The notes: generated from the sequence alone by a model not told the origin. DNA of 64,000 nt from Kocuria sp. (GCF_030530945.1 NZ_JAUMTZ010000006.1:76948-140947), one strand, 5' to 3'; shown: positions 33,996 through 43,037, counted from the stretch's first letter. Translations and numbers: made by a program.

Positions 33996-34757
33996 ATGAA
34001 GCTCCGCCGCTTGCTGTACTCCTTCTACGAGCACCGGCTGGCACGCAGGCTGCCCCCGGACGAGCTGCCGCACCACGTGGGCGTGCTCGTGGACGGCAAC
34101 CGGCGGTGGGCCAAACAGTTCGGCGCCACCACCGAGGAGGGGCACCGGGCCGGTGCCCGCAAGATCGTGGAGTTCCTGCGCTGGTGCCAGGAGCTCGACA
34201 TCCGCGTGGTCACCCTGTACATCCTCTCCACGGAGAACCTCAACCGGCCGCCGGAGGAGCTCGCCGCGCTGCTGGACATCATCACCAGGCTCATGGCGGA
34301 GCTGCAGGATGAGGGCATCTGCCGCATCCAGCCCGTGGGCGCCCTGTCCACGCTCCCGGAGGACCTCCAGGAGCAGCTCGCGTCCAGCGCCCGGCGCACC
34401 GCGTCCAACCCCGGCCCGCACCTGAACATCGCGGTGGGCTACGGCGGCCGCCAGGAGATCGTGGACGCGGTACGCGAGGTGTTCCTGGACGCCGACGCCC
34501 GCGGGGAGTCCCTCGCGCGCACGGCGGCGGCCCTGAGCGTCGAGGACATCTCCGACCACCTCTACACGCGCGGGCAGCCGGACCCCGACCTGCTGATCCG
34601 CACCTCCGGCGAGCAGCGGCTCTCAGGGTTCCTCATGTGGCAGTCCGCCTACAGCGAGTTCTACTTCTGCGAGGCCCTGTGGCCGGACTTCCGCCGGGTG
34701 GACTTCCTCCGCGCCCTGCGGGACTACGCGCGCCGCCAGCGCCGCTTCGGCGGCTGA
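33996..34757 (+). CDS. uppS: Isoprenyl transferase (undecaprenyl or polyprenyl diphosphate synthase, Z-type)
   Basis: A 253-residue cis-prenyltransferase that adds isopentenyl units to an allylic diphosphate to make the lipid carrier for wall polymers. VGVLVDGNRRWAKQFG holds the catalytic Asp and the DGNRRW motif; LYILSTENLNRPPEEL, NIAVGYGGRQEIVDA, DPDLLIRTSGEQRLSGFL and the terminal WPDFRR are conserved. ATG 33996 is preferred for AGGAGGA at 33979-33985; TTG 33963 is in frame upstream. A TAGTTT box lies at 33939-33944. It diverges from the hemolysin III gene. Confidence 0.93.
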   Translation: MKLRRLLYSFYEHRLARRLPPDELPHHVGVLVDGNRRWAKQFGATTEEGHRAGARKIVEFLRWCQELDIRVVTLYILSTENLNRPPEELAALLDIITRLMAELQDEGICRIQPVGALSTLPEDLQEQLASSARRTASNPGPHLNIAVGYGGRQEIVDAVREVFLDADARGESLARTAAALSVEDISDHLYTRGQPDPDLLIRTSGEQRLSGFLMWQSAYSEFYFCEALWPDFRRVDFLRALRDYARRQRRFGG

Positions 34758-34887
34758 GCACGGCCCGGGCCGCAGCGGTTCGGGGGACCGGGTGGCGGAA
34801 CGAGCTGGGGAACGGGTAGCAGAACGCGCTGCGGGACGGAACTGCACAACCCCGCTGCAACACGGCGGGCGGTGCGCGGGGCGTGGC

Positions 34888-34893
34888 TACGAT
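34888..34893 (+). promoter_or_regulatory. -10 box of leaderless prepilin-peptidase promoter
   Basis: TACGAT lies 6 nt before ATG 34900, without a ribosome site. Confidence 0.55.
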
Positions 34894-34899
34894 GACCCC

Positions 34900-35439
34900 A
34901 TGATGCAGTCCAGTGCGGCGGGCATCGGGGGATTCGTGGGGGACAACCTGCAGGCCGGCACGCCCGGTGCGCTCGTGGCCGCGGTGCTGTGCGCCTTGGC
35001 GGTGCTTGTGCTCGCGTGCGCCGGTGTCTGGCTCGCGGCCACCGACATCCGCGAACACCGCCTCCCCGGTGCCGTGGTGCGCCCGCTCTACCCCGTCACC
35101 GCGGTCCTCCTGGGCGCCGCGGCGCTGCTCGCGCAGGACACCGACCGGCTGTGGTGGATGCTGTGGGGCCTGGGGATCATGGGTGGGATCTTCCTGGCGC
35201 TGCGGCTGCTCAACCCCGCCGGGATGGGCATGGGGGACGTGCGCCTGGCCGGGGTGTTGGGCCTCGTCACGGGATTCGCCTCCGTGACCCACACCGTGCT
35301 GGCCCTGGGCCTCACGTTCGTGCTGGCCGGGGTGTTCTGCGCAGCGCTCATCCTGCTGCGGCGCGCCGGTGCCAGCAGCCGGATTCCCCTGGGGCCCTTC
35401 ATGATCGTGGGAAGCTTGGGGGTCGTGGCCTTCGGGTGA
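34900..35439 (+). CDS. A24 family prepilin peptidase-like protein
   Basis: A 179-residue membrane protein with about five TM segments. It carries the two Asp motifs of type IV prepilin peptidases: the first in LAATDIREHRLPG after TM1, the second as GMGDVRLAG (the GxGD motif). It lacks the N-terminal Cys/methylase domain, as in short archaeal and actinobacterial forms that serve Flp/Tad pili. No pilin or Tad gene is in the window, so its substrate is elsewhere or unknown. The longer frame from 34792 has no good start. Confidence 0.88.
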   Translation: MMQSSAAGIGGFVGDNLQAGTPGALVAAVLCALAVLVLACAGVWLAATDIREHRLPGAVVRPLYPVTAVLLGAAALLAQDTDRLWWMLWGLGIMGGIFLALRLLNPAGMGMGDVRLAGVLGLVTGFASVTHTVLALGLTFVLAGVFCAALILLRRAGASSRIPLGPFMIVGSLGVVAFG

Positions 35440-35570
35440 TCCCGCCGTGCCACCCGGTCCGCCGCCCGCGCACCACCCCTGGGCGCTGCCCGTGGCGCAT
35501 CCCCGCGCCACCCGGCCCGCCGGCGGGGACGCCAGTGGACCGCACCCACCCCGAGCCAGGAGACGAGAGC

Positions 35571-36038
35571 ATGGCCACCCCTGAATTCATCCAGCACCTG
35601 CGACGCAGCATCGGCCACGAGCTGCTGTGGCTGCCCGGCTGCACCGCCGTGGTGGTGCACGAGGGCAGGGTGCTGCTCGGCAGGCGCGCGGACAACGGCG
35701 CCTGGGGTCTGATCACGGGGATCGTGGAGCCCGGGGAGGACCCTGGGGTGGCCGCCCGTCGCGAGTGCCTCGAGGAGACCGGGGTGGAGGTCACCGTGGA
35801 TGCCCTCGTGCGGGTGCGGGCCGGGGGTGTGGTGGAGTTTCCCAACGGGGACCGCTGCCAGTTCCTGGACCACACGTTCCTGTGCAGCTACGTCTCCGGT
35901 GACGCGCGGGTCGCTGACGACGAGTCCCTCGAGGTCGGGTGGTACCCGCTGGAGGAGCTGCCGCCCCTGCCGGAGCACCAGGCGCAGCGGCTCCGCGCGG
36001 CCCTGGAGTTCACGGGGCGGACGGACTTCCTCGGCTGA
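35571..36038 (+). CDS. NUDIX hydrolase
   Basis: A 155-residue pyrophosphohydrolase with a complete Nudix box, from GIVEPGEDPG through RRECLEETGVEV (GX5EX7REUXEEXGU), at residues ~52-74, preceded by the first strands AVVVHEGRVLLGRRADNG. Substrate unknown; the FLDHTFLCSY segment and size resemble ADP-ribose/NADH-type or mutator hydrolases of actinobacteria. AGGAGAC at 35558-35564 is the ribosome site for ATG 35571. It lies 62 nt before the FGGY kinase but is probably not part of that unit, since a TAGTTT box intervenes. Confidence 0.9.
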   Translation: MATPEFIQHLRRSIGHELLWLPGCTAVVVHEGRVLLGRRADNGAWGLITGIVEPGEDPGVAARRECLEETGVEVTVDALVRVRAGGVVEFPNGDRCQFLDHTFLCSYVSGDARVADDESLEVGWYPLEELPPLPEHQAQRLRAALEFTGRTDFLG

Positions 36039-36100
36039 GGAGGGCGCGGGGTAGTTTGGGCGGGCGCACCACGTTCGCGTTCCACAGAAGGAGTTTCCGG

Positions 36101-37633
36101 ATGACACAGGCGTACATCGGGATGGACATCGGGACCGGCAGCACCAAGGCGGTGCTCTGCTCGACCGAGGGCCAGATCCTGCACTCGGCCACCCGCGGCC
36201 ACGAGATGCTGATCCCCCGCCCCGGGTGGGCGGAGTTCGATCCGCAGGGCGTGTGGTGGGAGGAGATCTGCTCCCTGGGCCGGGAGCTCATGGCCCACGC
36301 CGAGGGCACCGAGATCCTGGGGATGTGCGTCAGCGGGATGGGGCCCTGCGTGGTGCTCACCGACGACCGGCTGGAGCCGGTGCGTCCCGCGATCCTCTAC
36401 GGCATCGACATGCGGGCCCATCGCGAGATCCTGGAGCAGACCCGGCGCTACGGCGAGGAGACCATCCTGGCTGACTGCGGGACCGCACTGTCCTCGCAGG
36501 CGGTCGGGCCCAAGATCGAGTGGGTCCGCAACCACGAGCCGGAGGTCTTCGCCCGCGCCACGCGCGTCTTCGGCGTGAACTCCTACATCGCGGCGAAGCT
36601 CACCGGGGCGTACGTCCAGGACCACCACTCCGCGAGCCAGTCCGACCCCCTGTACTCCATGCCGCGGGGTGCCTCGGAGGGGGACACCGCGGACGGCGAC
36701 GCCGATCGGGCGGGTCACTGGGACGCCGCGCGGTGGCAGGACATCTGCGGGCCCCTCGCGCAGCCCGAGCTCGTCTGGCCCCACGAGGTGGTGGGCACCG
36801 TCCACGAGGCCGCCGCCGAGGCCACCGGCATCCCTCGGGGGACGCCCGTCAGCGCGGGCAGCGTGGACGCCTGGGTCGAGGCCCTGAGTGCGGGGGTGCG
36901 GGCACCGGGCGAGCTGATGATGATGTACGGCTCCACCATGTTCCTCACCCACACCGTGTCCGAGGTCAGCGCCCACCCCCAGCTGTGGTCCACGAACGGC
37001 ATCTTCCCGGGGACCCTCACCCTCGCGGCGGGCATGGCCACCTCCGGCTCGCTGCTCGGGTGGTGGCAGAAGCAGCTGGGGGACCTGTCCTTCCCGGAGC
37101 TCGACGCGCTGGCCCGTGAGGTCCCGCCGGGCGCGGACGGGCTGCTGTCGCTGCCGTACTACGCGGGGGAGCGGACCCCGATCTTCGATCCCAGGGCCCG
37201 CGGCGCCCTGGTGGGGCTCACGCTCTCCCACGGGCGGGGGCACATGATCAGGGCCCAGTACGAGGGCATCGGATTCGCGGTGCGCCAGGTGCTGGCGCTG
37301 CTGGAGTCCCAGACCGAGCCTGTGACCCGGATCGTGGCGGTGGGTGGCGGTGCGCAGTCCCCGGTGTGGACGCAGGCCGTCAGCGACATCACCGGGCGCG
37401 AGCAGGAGGTGCCCGAGCAGACGATCGGGGCGAGCTACGGGGACGCGCTGCTCGCGGCGATCGGCACGGGGCACGAGGATCCGGGCACCTCCTGGGCACG
37501 CACGGCGGACGTGGTGCGCCCGCGCGAGGAGCACCGGGAGCTCTACAACCGCCTCTTCCACGACTACGAGGCCCTCTACCCGGCGCTGAAGGACGTGATG
37601 CACGACCTCGCGGACGTCCAGGGTCAGAGCTGA
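36101..37633 (+). CDS. FGGY-family carbohydrate kinase, substrate unknown
   Basis: A 510-residue ASKHA-fold sugar kinase. Visible motifs: GMDIGTGSTKAVLC (N-terminal phosphate loop), RPAILYGIDMRAH (substrate region), YAGERTPIFDPRARG, GIGFAVRQVLALL and the second FGGY-type loop VAVGGGAQSPVWTQAVSDITG. A ~20-residue acidic insert (GASEGDTADGDADRAG) lies at about residues 190-205. It converges with the SorC-type regulator and is beside the tetritol genes, so tetritol, pentitol or ketose kinase activity is plausible. GAAGGAG precedes ATG 36101; a TAGTTT box is at 36052-36057. It carries none of the TGAACA-type operators. Confidence 0.87.
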   Translation: MTQAYIGMDIGTGSTKAVLCSTEGQILHSATRGHEMLIPRPGWAEFDPQGVWWEEICSLGRELMAHAEGTEILGMCVSGMGPCVVLTDDRLEPVRPAILYGIDMRAHREILEQTRRYGEETILADCGTALSSQAVGPKIEWVRNHEPEVFARATRVFGVNSYIAAKLTGAYVQDHHSASQSDPLYSMPRGASEGDTADGDADRAGHWDAARWQDICGPLAQPELVWPHEVVGTVHEAAAEATGIPRGTPVSAGSVDAWVEALSAGVRAPGELMMMYGSTMFLTHTVSEVSAHPQLWSTNGIFPGTLTLAAGMATSGSLLGWWQKQLGDLSFPELDALAREVPPGADGLLSLPYYAGERTPIFDPRARGALVGLTLSHGRGHMIRAQYEGIGFAVRQVLALLESQTEPVTRIVAVGGGAQSPVWTQAVSDITGREQEVPEQTIGASYGDALLAAIGTGHEDPGTSWARTADVVRPREEHRELYNRLFHDYEALYPALKDVMHDLADVQGQS

Positions 37634-38604
37634 GGCGCGCCGTCCGTGGTGGTGGGAAGCTCCAGCACGGCGCGGGCGGTCTCCTCGTCGGTGACGAGCC
37701 GGTTGAAGAACCCCAGACCGGCCCCTGCGACGATGCTGCGGGCCTTCTGGACGCCCGCCGCCACGGCCACGCGCCGGGGGATGGCGCGCAGCGCGTCGGT
37801 GCCGATGCTGATCATGCGGTCGCTGCCGGGGAACTCCACGAGGTTCCCCGCGGTGTCGTAGAAGTGCAGGCAGATGTCGCCCACGGCGCTGTGCAGGGAC
37901 GGGTGGCGGTGGGGGACCGAGGACGCGAGTGAGGTGCGGGTGGCCGTGGGAGCCCCCACCCCCACGAGGCACGCGGAGGCGCGCTCCCACAGCTGCCTGA
38001 TGCCGAGGAAGTCGGGGTCCTCCTGCAGCGCCCGGTAGACCCCGGCGGAGGGCATCGCCTGGGCGAACAGGAACCGGGGGGCGGCCCCGAGCTCAGAGGC
38101 CGCGAGGCGCAGGATCTCGTTCGTCTGGTGCCACGGCTCCGGCTCCGACTGCCCGCCGACCCCCGGCACCACCGTGACCGAGGAGAGGTCGTTGCCCGCC
38201 GTCTGCACCACCTGGTAGACGGACTGCCCGGACGAGAGGACCAGGATCTGCCCGGGCTGCAGGGCCATGTCCTGGATGGCTTCCCGCGCCGGGGCGGCGA
38301 GGCCCGTGCCGATGTGCTCCGACTGGGACCCGGGGCCCAGGTAGACGCGCTCCAGACCGAGGTGGGACTCCAGTGCGCGGGCGAGGTCCCCCAGGGGTGG
38401 GGAGGAGGGACGGACCACCGAGATGCGCACGATGCCCCGCCGGCGCGCCTCGGCCAGCAGCCGGGAGACCGTGGGGCGGGACACCTCGAGGTCCGCCGCG
38501 ACCTGCGCCTGGGTGGCGCCCTCCTCGTAGTACAGCCAGGCCGCGCGGAAGAGCTCCTCCTGCGGGCGTTCGCCGCCGCGGGGTGTGAGTGGTGTCTGCG
38601 TCAT
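37624..38604 (-). CDS. SorC-family sugar-binding transcriptional regulator
   Basis: A 326-residue regulator. The N-terminal helix-turn-helix (about 27-57: EEGATQAQVAADLEVSRPTVSRL) is followed by a sugar-phosphate-binding domain of the SorC/CggR type with VLSSGQSVYQVV, VVPGVGG and CLVGVGAP. Such proteins repress or activate polyol and sugar operons and respond to a phosphorylated intermediate. It overlaps the 3' end of the FGGY kinase gene by 10 nt on the opposite strand and diverges from the EltD-like gene. A perfect TGAACATATGTTCA palindrome lies 17 nt upstream of its start, suggesting autoregulation. Confidence 0.9.
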   Translation of the reverse strand: MTQTPLTPRGGERPQEELFRAAWLYYEEGATQAQVAADLEVSRPTVSRLLAEARRRGIVRISVVRPSSPPLGDLARALESHLGLERVYLGPGSQSEHIGTGLAAPAREAIQDMALQPGQILVLSSGQSVYQVVQTAGNDLSSVTVVPGVGGQSEPEPWHQTNEILRLAASELGAAPRFLFAQAMPSAGVYRALQEDPDFLGIRQLWERASACLVGVGAPTATRTSLASSVPHRHPSLHSAVGDICLHFYDTAGNLVEFPGSDRMISIGTDALRAIPRRVAVAAGVQKARSIVAGAGLGFFNRLVTDEETARAVLELPTTTDGAPQL

Positions 38605-38620
38605 GCCGGGGGTCCCATCG

Positions 38621-38634
38621 TGAACATATGTTCA
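38621..38634. promoter_or_regulatory. Perfect 14-bp palindromic operator near the regulator start
   Basis: TGAACATATGTTCA is fully symmetric. On the minus strand TAGTTT (38644-38639) is a plausible -10 for the regulator gene, placing the palindrome over the transcription start, where binding would repress. Confidence 0.65.
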
Positions 38635-38716
38635 GGGCAAACTAGCACGCCCCCGGGTGCCCGCCCGTGACATGGCGGCGGTGTCGCGCGCTGGGAGGCG
38701 AGGGGCGGCATCATTC

Positions 38717-38743
38717 TGAAAATGTGTTCTTGACATGTGTTCA
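38717..38743. promoter_or_regulatory. Two operator-like half-palindromes at the tetritol operon promoter
   Basis: TGAAAATGTGTTCT (38717-38730) and TTGACATGTGTTCA (38730-38743) each match 11 of 14 bases of the perfect palindrome at 38621, with the right half TGTTC best kept. They are in tandem; the second overlaps the -35 box. Confidence 0.6.
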
Positions 38744-38757
38744 CGGGGTAGTAGTGT
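38730..38757 (+). promoter_or_regulatory. Promoter of the tetritol operon
   Basis: A consensus -35 TTGACA (38730-38735) is followed after 16 nt by TAGTGT (38752-38757). It gives a leader of ~40 nt ahead of ATG 38805. Its -35 is the only full consensus I noticed at this kind of position. Confidence 0.7.
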
Positions 38758-38804
38758 GCATCACATATTTCGCCTATGACGTGTGACACGAAGGAGTGGC
38801 CATC

Positions 38805-39929
38805 ATGAGCCTGCCCGAAACCATGACCGCGGTGGTGTGCAACGGTCCCGAGGACTACACCCTGGAGGAGCGGGCCGTTCCGACCCCCGGGGCCGACGAC
38901 CTCATCATCAGGGTGGAGGCGGTGGGGGTCTGCGCGAGCGACCTGAAGTGCTACCACGGCGCCGCCAAGTTCTGGGGGGACGAGAACCGCCCGGCGTGGG
39001 CCCAGAAGGGCGTGACCCCGGGCCACGAGCTCGTGGGCGAGATCGTGGCGGGCTCCGACAAGGCCCTCGCGCACCACGGCGTGTCTATGGGGGACCGCAT
39101 CGTGTGCGAGCAGATCGTGCCCTGCGGCGAGTGCCTCTACTGCCGCCGTGGCCAGTACTGGATGTGCGGTCCGCACGACATGTTCGGCTTCCGCAACTTC
39201 GACGGCGCCATGGCGCAGTACATGCTCGTCCCGCGGATCGCGCGCGTCCACCGGGTCTCCAAGGACGTGGCCCCCGAGCACGCGGCGTTCGCCGAGCCGC
39301 TGTCCTGCTCGCTGCACGCCGTGGAGCGGGCGAACATCACGTTCAACGACGTGGTGGTCATCGCTGGCTGCGGGCCCATCGGCCTGGGGATGATCGCCGG
39401 GGCCAAGGCCAAGAGCCCGCTGAAGGTGATCGCGCTGGACATGTCCGACGACAAGCTCGCGCTCGCCGAGAAGTGCGGCGCGGACATGACCATCAACATC
39501 GCGCGCGAGGACGCCGTGGCCGTGGTCAAGGACCTCACCGAGGGCTACGGGGCGGACGTCTACATCGAGGGCACCGGTCACCCGTCGGCCGTGCCCCAGG
39601 GGCTCAACCTGCTGCGCAAGCTGGGCACCTACGTGGAGTACTCCGTGTTCGGCTCGGACGTGACCGTGGACTGGTCCATCATCTCGGACGACAAGGAGCT
39701 CAACGTGCTGGGCGCCCACCTGGGCCCCAACTGCTGGCCCGCCGCCATCCGCATGGTGGAGTCCGGCGACCTGCCCCTGGACGAGATCTGCACCGACCAG
39801 TTCCCCCTGGAGCAGTTCCAGGAGGCGCTGGACATGGTGGCGGACTCCGCGGGCTCCTCCGTGAAGGTCAGCATCCTCCCCGGTCTCGCGGCGCCCCGGC
39901 ACCGCTCCGAGCAGGGACTGAACGCGTGA
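38805..39929 (+). CDS. eltD: Zinc-dependent polyol dehydrogenase, erythritol/L-threitol dehydrogenase (EltD)-like
   Basis: A 374-residue medium-chain zinc dehydrogenase. Catalytic zinc ligands are Cys43 (GVCASDLKC) and His74-Glu75 (PGHELVGE); structural zinc ligands are Cys107, 110, 113 and 121. The NAD-binding motif is VVIAGCGPIGLG. From memory it resembles Mycobacterium smegmatis erythritol/L-threitol dehydrogenase through much of its length (SDLKCYHGAAKFWGDENRP; GTGHPSAVPQGLNLLRKLG). It would oxidise a tetritol to erythrulose. GAAGGAG (38790-38796) fits ATG 38805, better than GTG 38796. First gene of the operon; its stop overlaps the next GTG. Confidence 0.85.
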   Translation: MSLPETMTAVVCNGPEDYTLEERAVPTPGADDLIIRVEAVGVCASDLKCYHGAAKFWGDENRPAWAQKGVTPGHELVGEIVAGSDKALAHHGVSMGDRIVCEQIVPCGECLYCRRGQYWMCGPHDMFGFRNFDGAMAQYMLVPRIARVHRVSKDVAPEHAAFAEPLSCSLHAVERANITFNDVVVIAGCGPIGLGMIAGAKAKSPLKVIALDMSDDKLALAEKCGADMTINIAREDAVAVVKDLTEGYGADVYIEGTGHPSAVPQGLNLLRKLGTYVEYSVFGSDVTVDWSIISDDKELNVLGAHLGPNCWPAAIRMVESGDLPLDEICTDQFPLEQFQEALDMVADSAGSSVKVSILPGLAAPRHRSEQGLNA

Positions 39930-41260
39930 GCGCGGCAGCCTCCACGCCCGGGACCCCGGTGCGCGAGAACTTCCTGGACCGGATCGGCATCCCCTCCGTC
40001 CTGAAGTGGGGCTTCCTGGGTGTCCTGGTCTTCATGACAGGTCTGGGCGTCGAGTCGAACTTCCTCACGCCCCACCTGGTGAACATGCTGGGCTCCACCG
40101 AGGCCACCGTGGCGGTGGTCATCGGCTTCTACTCCGTGGCGGTGCTGATCGCCAGCTACCTCTCGGGGGCGCTCAGCGACCTGTGGGGCCCCCGCAGGGT
40201 CATGCTGCTGGGCTTCCTGATCTGGGTGGTCTTCGAGGTCGCCTTCCTGCTGGCCATCCAGACCGGCAGCCTGTGGCTCACCGGCATCAGCTACTTCCTG
40301 CGCGGCTTCGGCTTCCCGCTGTTCTCCTTCTCCTTCCTGGTGTGGATCAACATCACCACCCCGGTGGAGCGCAACGGCACCGCGGTGGGCTGGTTCTACG
40401 TGATGTTCACGGGTGGTCTGCCCACCCTCGGCTCGCTGGTGGCGATCGGTGCGATTCCCGCCTTCGGCGGGGGCACCGCCGGTGAGACGGGCGCCATGTG
40501 GCTGTCCATCGCGCTGGTCGTGGCGGGCTTCTGCATCGCCTGGTTCGGCGTGAAGGCCGAGAACGGCAACTCCCGGATCGCTCCGGCCGGGGAGAGCGCG
40601 GGCCGGGTCATCTCCTCCGGGCTGCGCCTGACCTTCACGAACCGGAAGGTCCTCCAGGGCTTCCTGGTCCGTCTGATCAACACGGCCCCCGAGTTCGGGA
40701 TGTTCATCATCCTCCCCGCCGTCATCTCCACCACCCTCGAGTGGGGACTGGCGCGCTGGCTCACCATGACGGTGTGCGTCTACGCGGGCAACATCCTCTT
40801 CAATGCCATGTTCGGCGCCATCGGGGACAGGTTCGGCTGGCGCAAGACCGTGCAGTGGTGCGGCATCGTGGGATCGGCCCTCGGCCTGCTCCTGTGGTGG
40901 TACGTGCCGCACTGGGTGGAGCCCGGCTCCACCTGGGGCTTCGTGGTCTCCACGATCGCCGGCATGGTCTTCGGCATCATGCTTGCTGGGTTCGTGCCGA
41001 TGGGCGCGATCATGCCGGCGCTGGTGCCCGAGCACAAGGGCGCGGCCATGGCCATGTACACCACCGCCGCGGGCGGCGCGTACTTCCTGGGCTCTGCCGT
41101 GGTGGCGGTCGTGCTCAACATCTGCAACGCGCTGGGCATGTCCTCGTTCGCGGCGAACTCCGCCGTGGTGTGGACCTTCGTGGCCCTCTACGCCTGCGCC
41201 TTCGTGATGGTGGACCACCTCCGCGTCCCCCAGGACGAGAAGGGCGCCCGCCACCACTGA
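39926..41260 (+). CDS. MFS transporter, probable tetritol/polyol uptake
   Basis: A 444-residue permease with about 12 TM segments. The loop 2-3 motif is present as GALSDLWGPRRVM, and a related AIGDRFGWRKT occurs in the second half. An MFS protein of this sort in place of an ABC or PTS system implies proton- or gradient-driven uptake. It starts at GTG 39926, overlapping the dehydrogenase stop by 3 bases, so it is coupled to it; polyol uptake is inferred from that position. A 49-nt gap separates it from the kinase. Confidence 0.88.
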   Translation: MSAAASTPGTPVRENFLDRIGIPSVLKWGFLGVLVFMTGLGVESNFLTPHLVNMLGSTEATVAVVIGFYSVAVLIASYLSGALSDLWGPRRVMLLGFLIWVVFEVAFLLAIQTGSLWLTGISYFLRGFGFPLFSFSFLVWINITTPVERNGTAVGWFYVMFTGGLPTLGSLVAIGAIPAFGGGTAGETGAMWLSIALVVAGFCIAWFGVKAENGNSRIAPAGESAGRVISSGLRLTFTNRKVLQGFLVRLINTAPEFGMFIILPAVISTTLEWGLARWLTMTVCVYAGNILFNAMFGAIGDRFGWRKTVQWCGIVGSALGLLLWWYVPHWVEPGSTWGFVVSTIAGMVFGIMLAGFVPMGAIMPALVPEHKGAAMAMYTTAAGGAYFLGSAVVAVVLNICNALGMSSFAANSAVVWTFVALYACAFVMVDHLRVPQDEKGARHH

Positions 41261-41309
41261 GGCGGTGCCCGCACTGCCCACCACCCGACTCACAAGGAAG
41301 TGACTCCTC

Positions 41310-43037
41310 ATGACAACGCTGTACGACGCACCCGAGGACTTCGCCGACGACCAGCTCGAGGGATTCCTGCAGCTCTACGCCGACCGCCTCCGCGGGGTCC
41401 CGGGCGGCGTGGTGGCACTGCCCCAGGGAGAGCCCACCGTGGCCGTGGTGGTGGGCGGCGGCTCCGGGCACTACCCGGCGTTCGCCGGCCTCGTGGGCCC
41501 TGGGTTCGCCTCGGGTGCGGTGGTGGGCAACATCTTCACGTCCCCGTCCGCGGCACACGTCTACTCCGTGGCCAAGGCCGCTCACCGCGGACGGGGCGTG
41601 GTCCTCACGTTCGGCAAGTACGCCGGGGACGTGATGAACTTCGGGATCGCGGCCGAGCGGCTCAACGCGGAGGGCATCGACACCCGGATCGTGCACGTTA
41701 CGGACGACGTCGCCTCCGCCGAAGACCCCTCCCAGCGGCGCGGGATCGCCGGTGACTTCGTGGTCTTCAAGGCCATGGGCGCGGCCGCGGCCAGGGGCGA
41801 CTCCCTGGACGAGGTCGAGCGGATCGGACGCGCGGTCAACGAGCACACCCGCACCATGGGCGTGGCCTTCAGCGGCTGCACCATGCCGGGTGCGGACAGC
41901 CCGCTGTTCACGGTGCCGGAGGGTCACCTGGGTCTGGGCCTGGGGATCCACGGCGAACCCGGGATCAGGGACGTGGCCATGCCGCGGGCGCGGGAGCTCG
42001 CGGACATGCTGGTGGAACCGCTGCTGGCGGACGCCGCCGCGGAGACGTCCCGCCGCGTGGGCGTGATCGTCAACGGGCTCGGGACCACCAAGTACGAGGA
42101 GCTTTTCCTGCTGTTCCGCCACGTCTCCGGGCTGCTCGCGGAAGCGGGCTACAGCCTGGTGGAGCCCGAGGTCGGCGAGCTCGTCACGAGCCTGGACATG
42201 GGCGGCTGCTCCGTGACCCTCGTGTGGCTCGACGACGAGTCGGAGCCGCTGTGGCGCGCGGACGCCTACACACCCGCCTACCGCAAGCACTCCGCCGCGC
42301 TCACGGGCATCGACCCCGCTGCGGCGGCCGCCCTGGAGGACGGCGGGGAGAACGAGGACGTGCCCGTGTACGGGGAGGCCTCGGCGGCGCTCGCGGAGAA
42401 GGTGCGCGCCGCCGTCGTGGCCGTGGCCGAGCTGATCGCCCGCGAGGAGACCACGCTCGGGGAGATCGACGCCGTGGCGGGGGACGGCGACCACGGCCGG
42501 GGCATGCGCAAGGGCACCACGGCGGCCTGGGACGCCGTCGAGTCGCTGGCGGGGCGTGCCGGGGCGTCCTTCGCGCTGCGGCGCGCGGGCCAGCAGTGGG
42601 CCGAGCGCGCCGGCGGCACCTCCGGCGTGCTGTGGGGCGCCGCGCTGGAAGCGGCGTCCCGCACCCTGGACGACTCCGCGACGGACTACGACGACGCGTC
42701 GCTGCGCCGCGGCGTCGTCGCCTTCACCGAGACCATCCAGGAGCTGGGCGGGGCGCAGAAGGGCGACAAGACCATGCTCGACGCGCTGCTGCCGTTCGTG
42801 GAGCGGCTCACGCGCGACGACTCCGAGCCCGTGGGCCGCGCGTGGGCGGAGGCCGCTGCCACGGCGGTGGCCGCCGCTCGGGACACGGCGCAGCTGCGGC
42901 CCCGCGTGGGGCGGGCGCGCCCGCTCGCCGAGAAGAGCCTCGGACACCCCGACGCCGGGGCCACGTCCATGGGGATGATCCTGCAGGAACTCACCGGCCT
43001 GGTGGCAGGTGGCCAGAACGAGACGAACGGGAAGTGA
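41310..43037 (+). CDS. derK: Two-domain DhaK-DhaL kinase, probable erythrulose kinase
   Basis: A 575-residue ATP-dependent kinase. DhaK domain at about 1-335: GGGSGHYPAFAG, FGKYAGDVMNF, and GIHGEPG with His214 that forms the hemiaminal with the ketose carbonyl. DhaL domain at about 360-575: GDGDHGRGM with Asp392, Asp394 and His395 for Mg-ATP, then a C-terminal GATSMGMI. Fused enzymes act on dihydroxyacetone or, in tetritol clusters, on D- or L-erythrulose (DerK/LerK). The EltD-like and RpiB-like neighbours favour erythrulose, as an inference; dihydroxyacetone remains possible. The symbol is provisional. Confidence 0.85.
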   Translation: MTTLYDAPEDFADDQLEGFLQLYADRLRGVPGGVVALPQGEPTVAVVVGGGSGHYPAFAGLVGPGFASGAVVGNIFTSPSAAHVYSVAKAAHRGRGVVLTFGKYAGDVMNFGIAAERLNAEGIDTRIVHVTDDVASAEDPSQRRGIAGDFVVFKAMGAAAARGDSLDEVERIGRAVNEHTRTMGVAFSGCTMPGADSPLFTVPEGHLGLGLGIHGEPGIRDVAMPRARELADMLVEPLLADAAAETSRRVGVIVNGLGTTKYEELFLLFRHVSGLLAEAGYSLVEPEVGELVTSLDMGGCSVTLVWLDDESEPLWRADAYTPAYRKHSAALTGIDPAAAAALEDGGENEDVPVYGEASAALAEKVRAAVVAVAELIAREETTLGEIDAVAGDGDHGRGMRKGTTAAWDAVESLAGRAGASFALRRAGQQWAERAGGTSGVLWGAALEAASRTLDDSATDYDDASLRRGVVAFTETIQELGGAQKGDKTMLDALLPFVERLTRDDSEPVGRAWAEAAATAVAAARDTAQLRPRVGRARPLAEKSLGHPDAGATSMGMILQELTGLVAGGQNETNGK

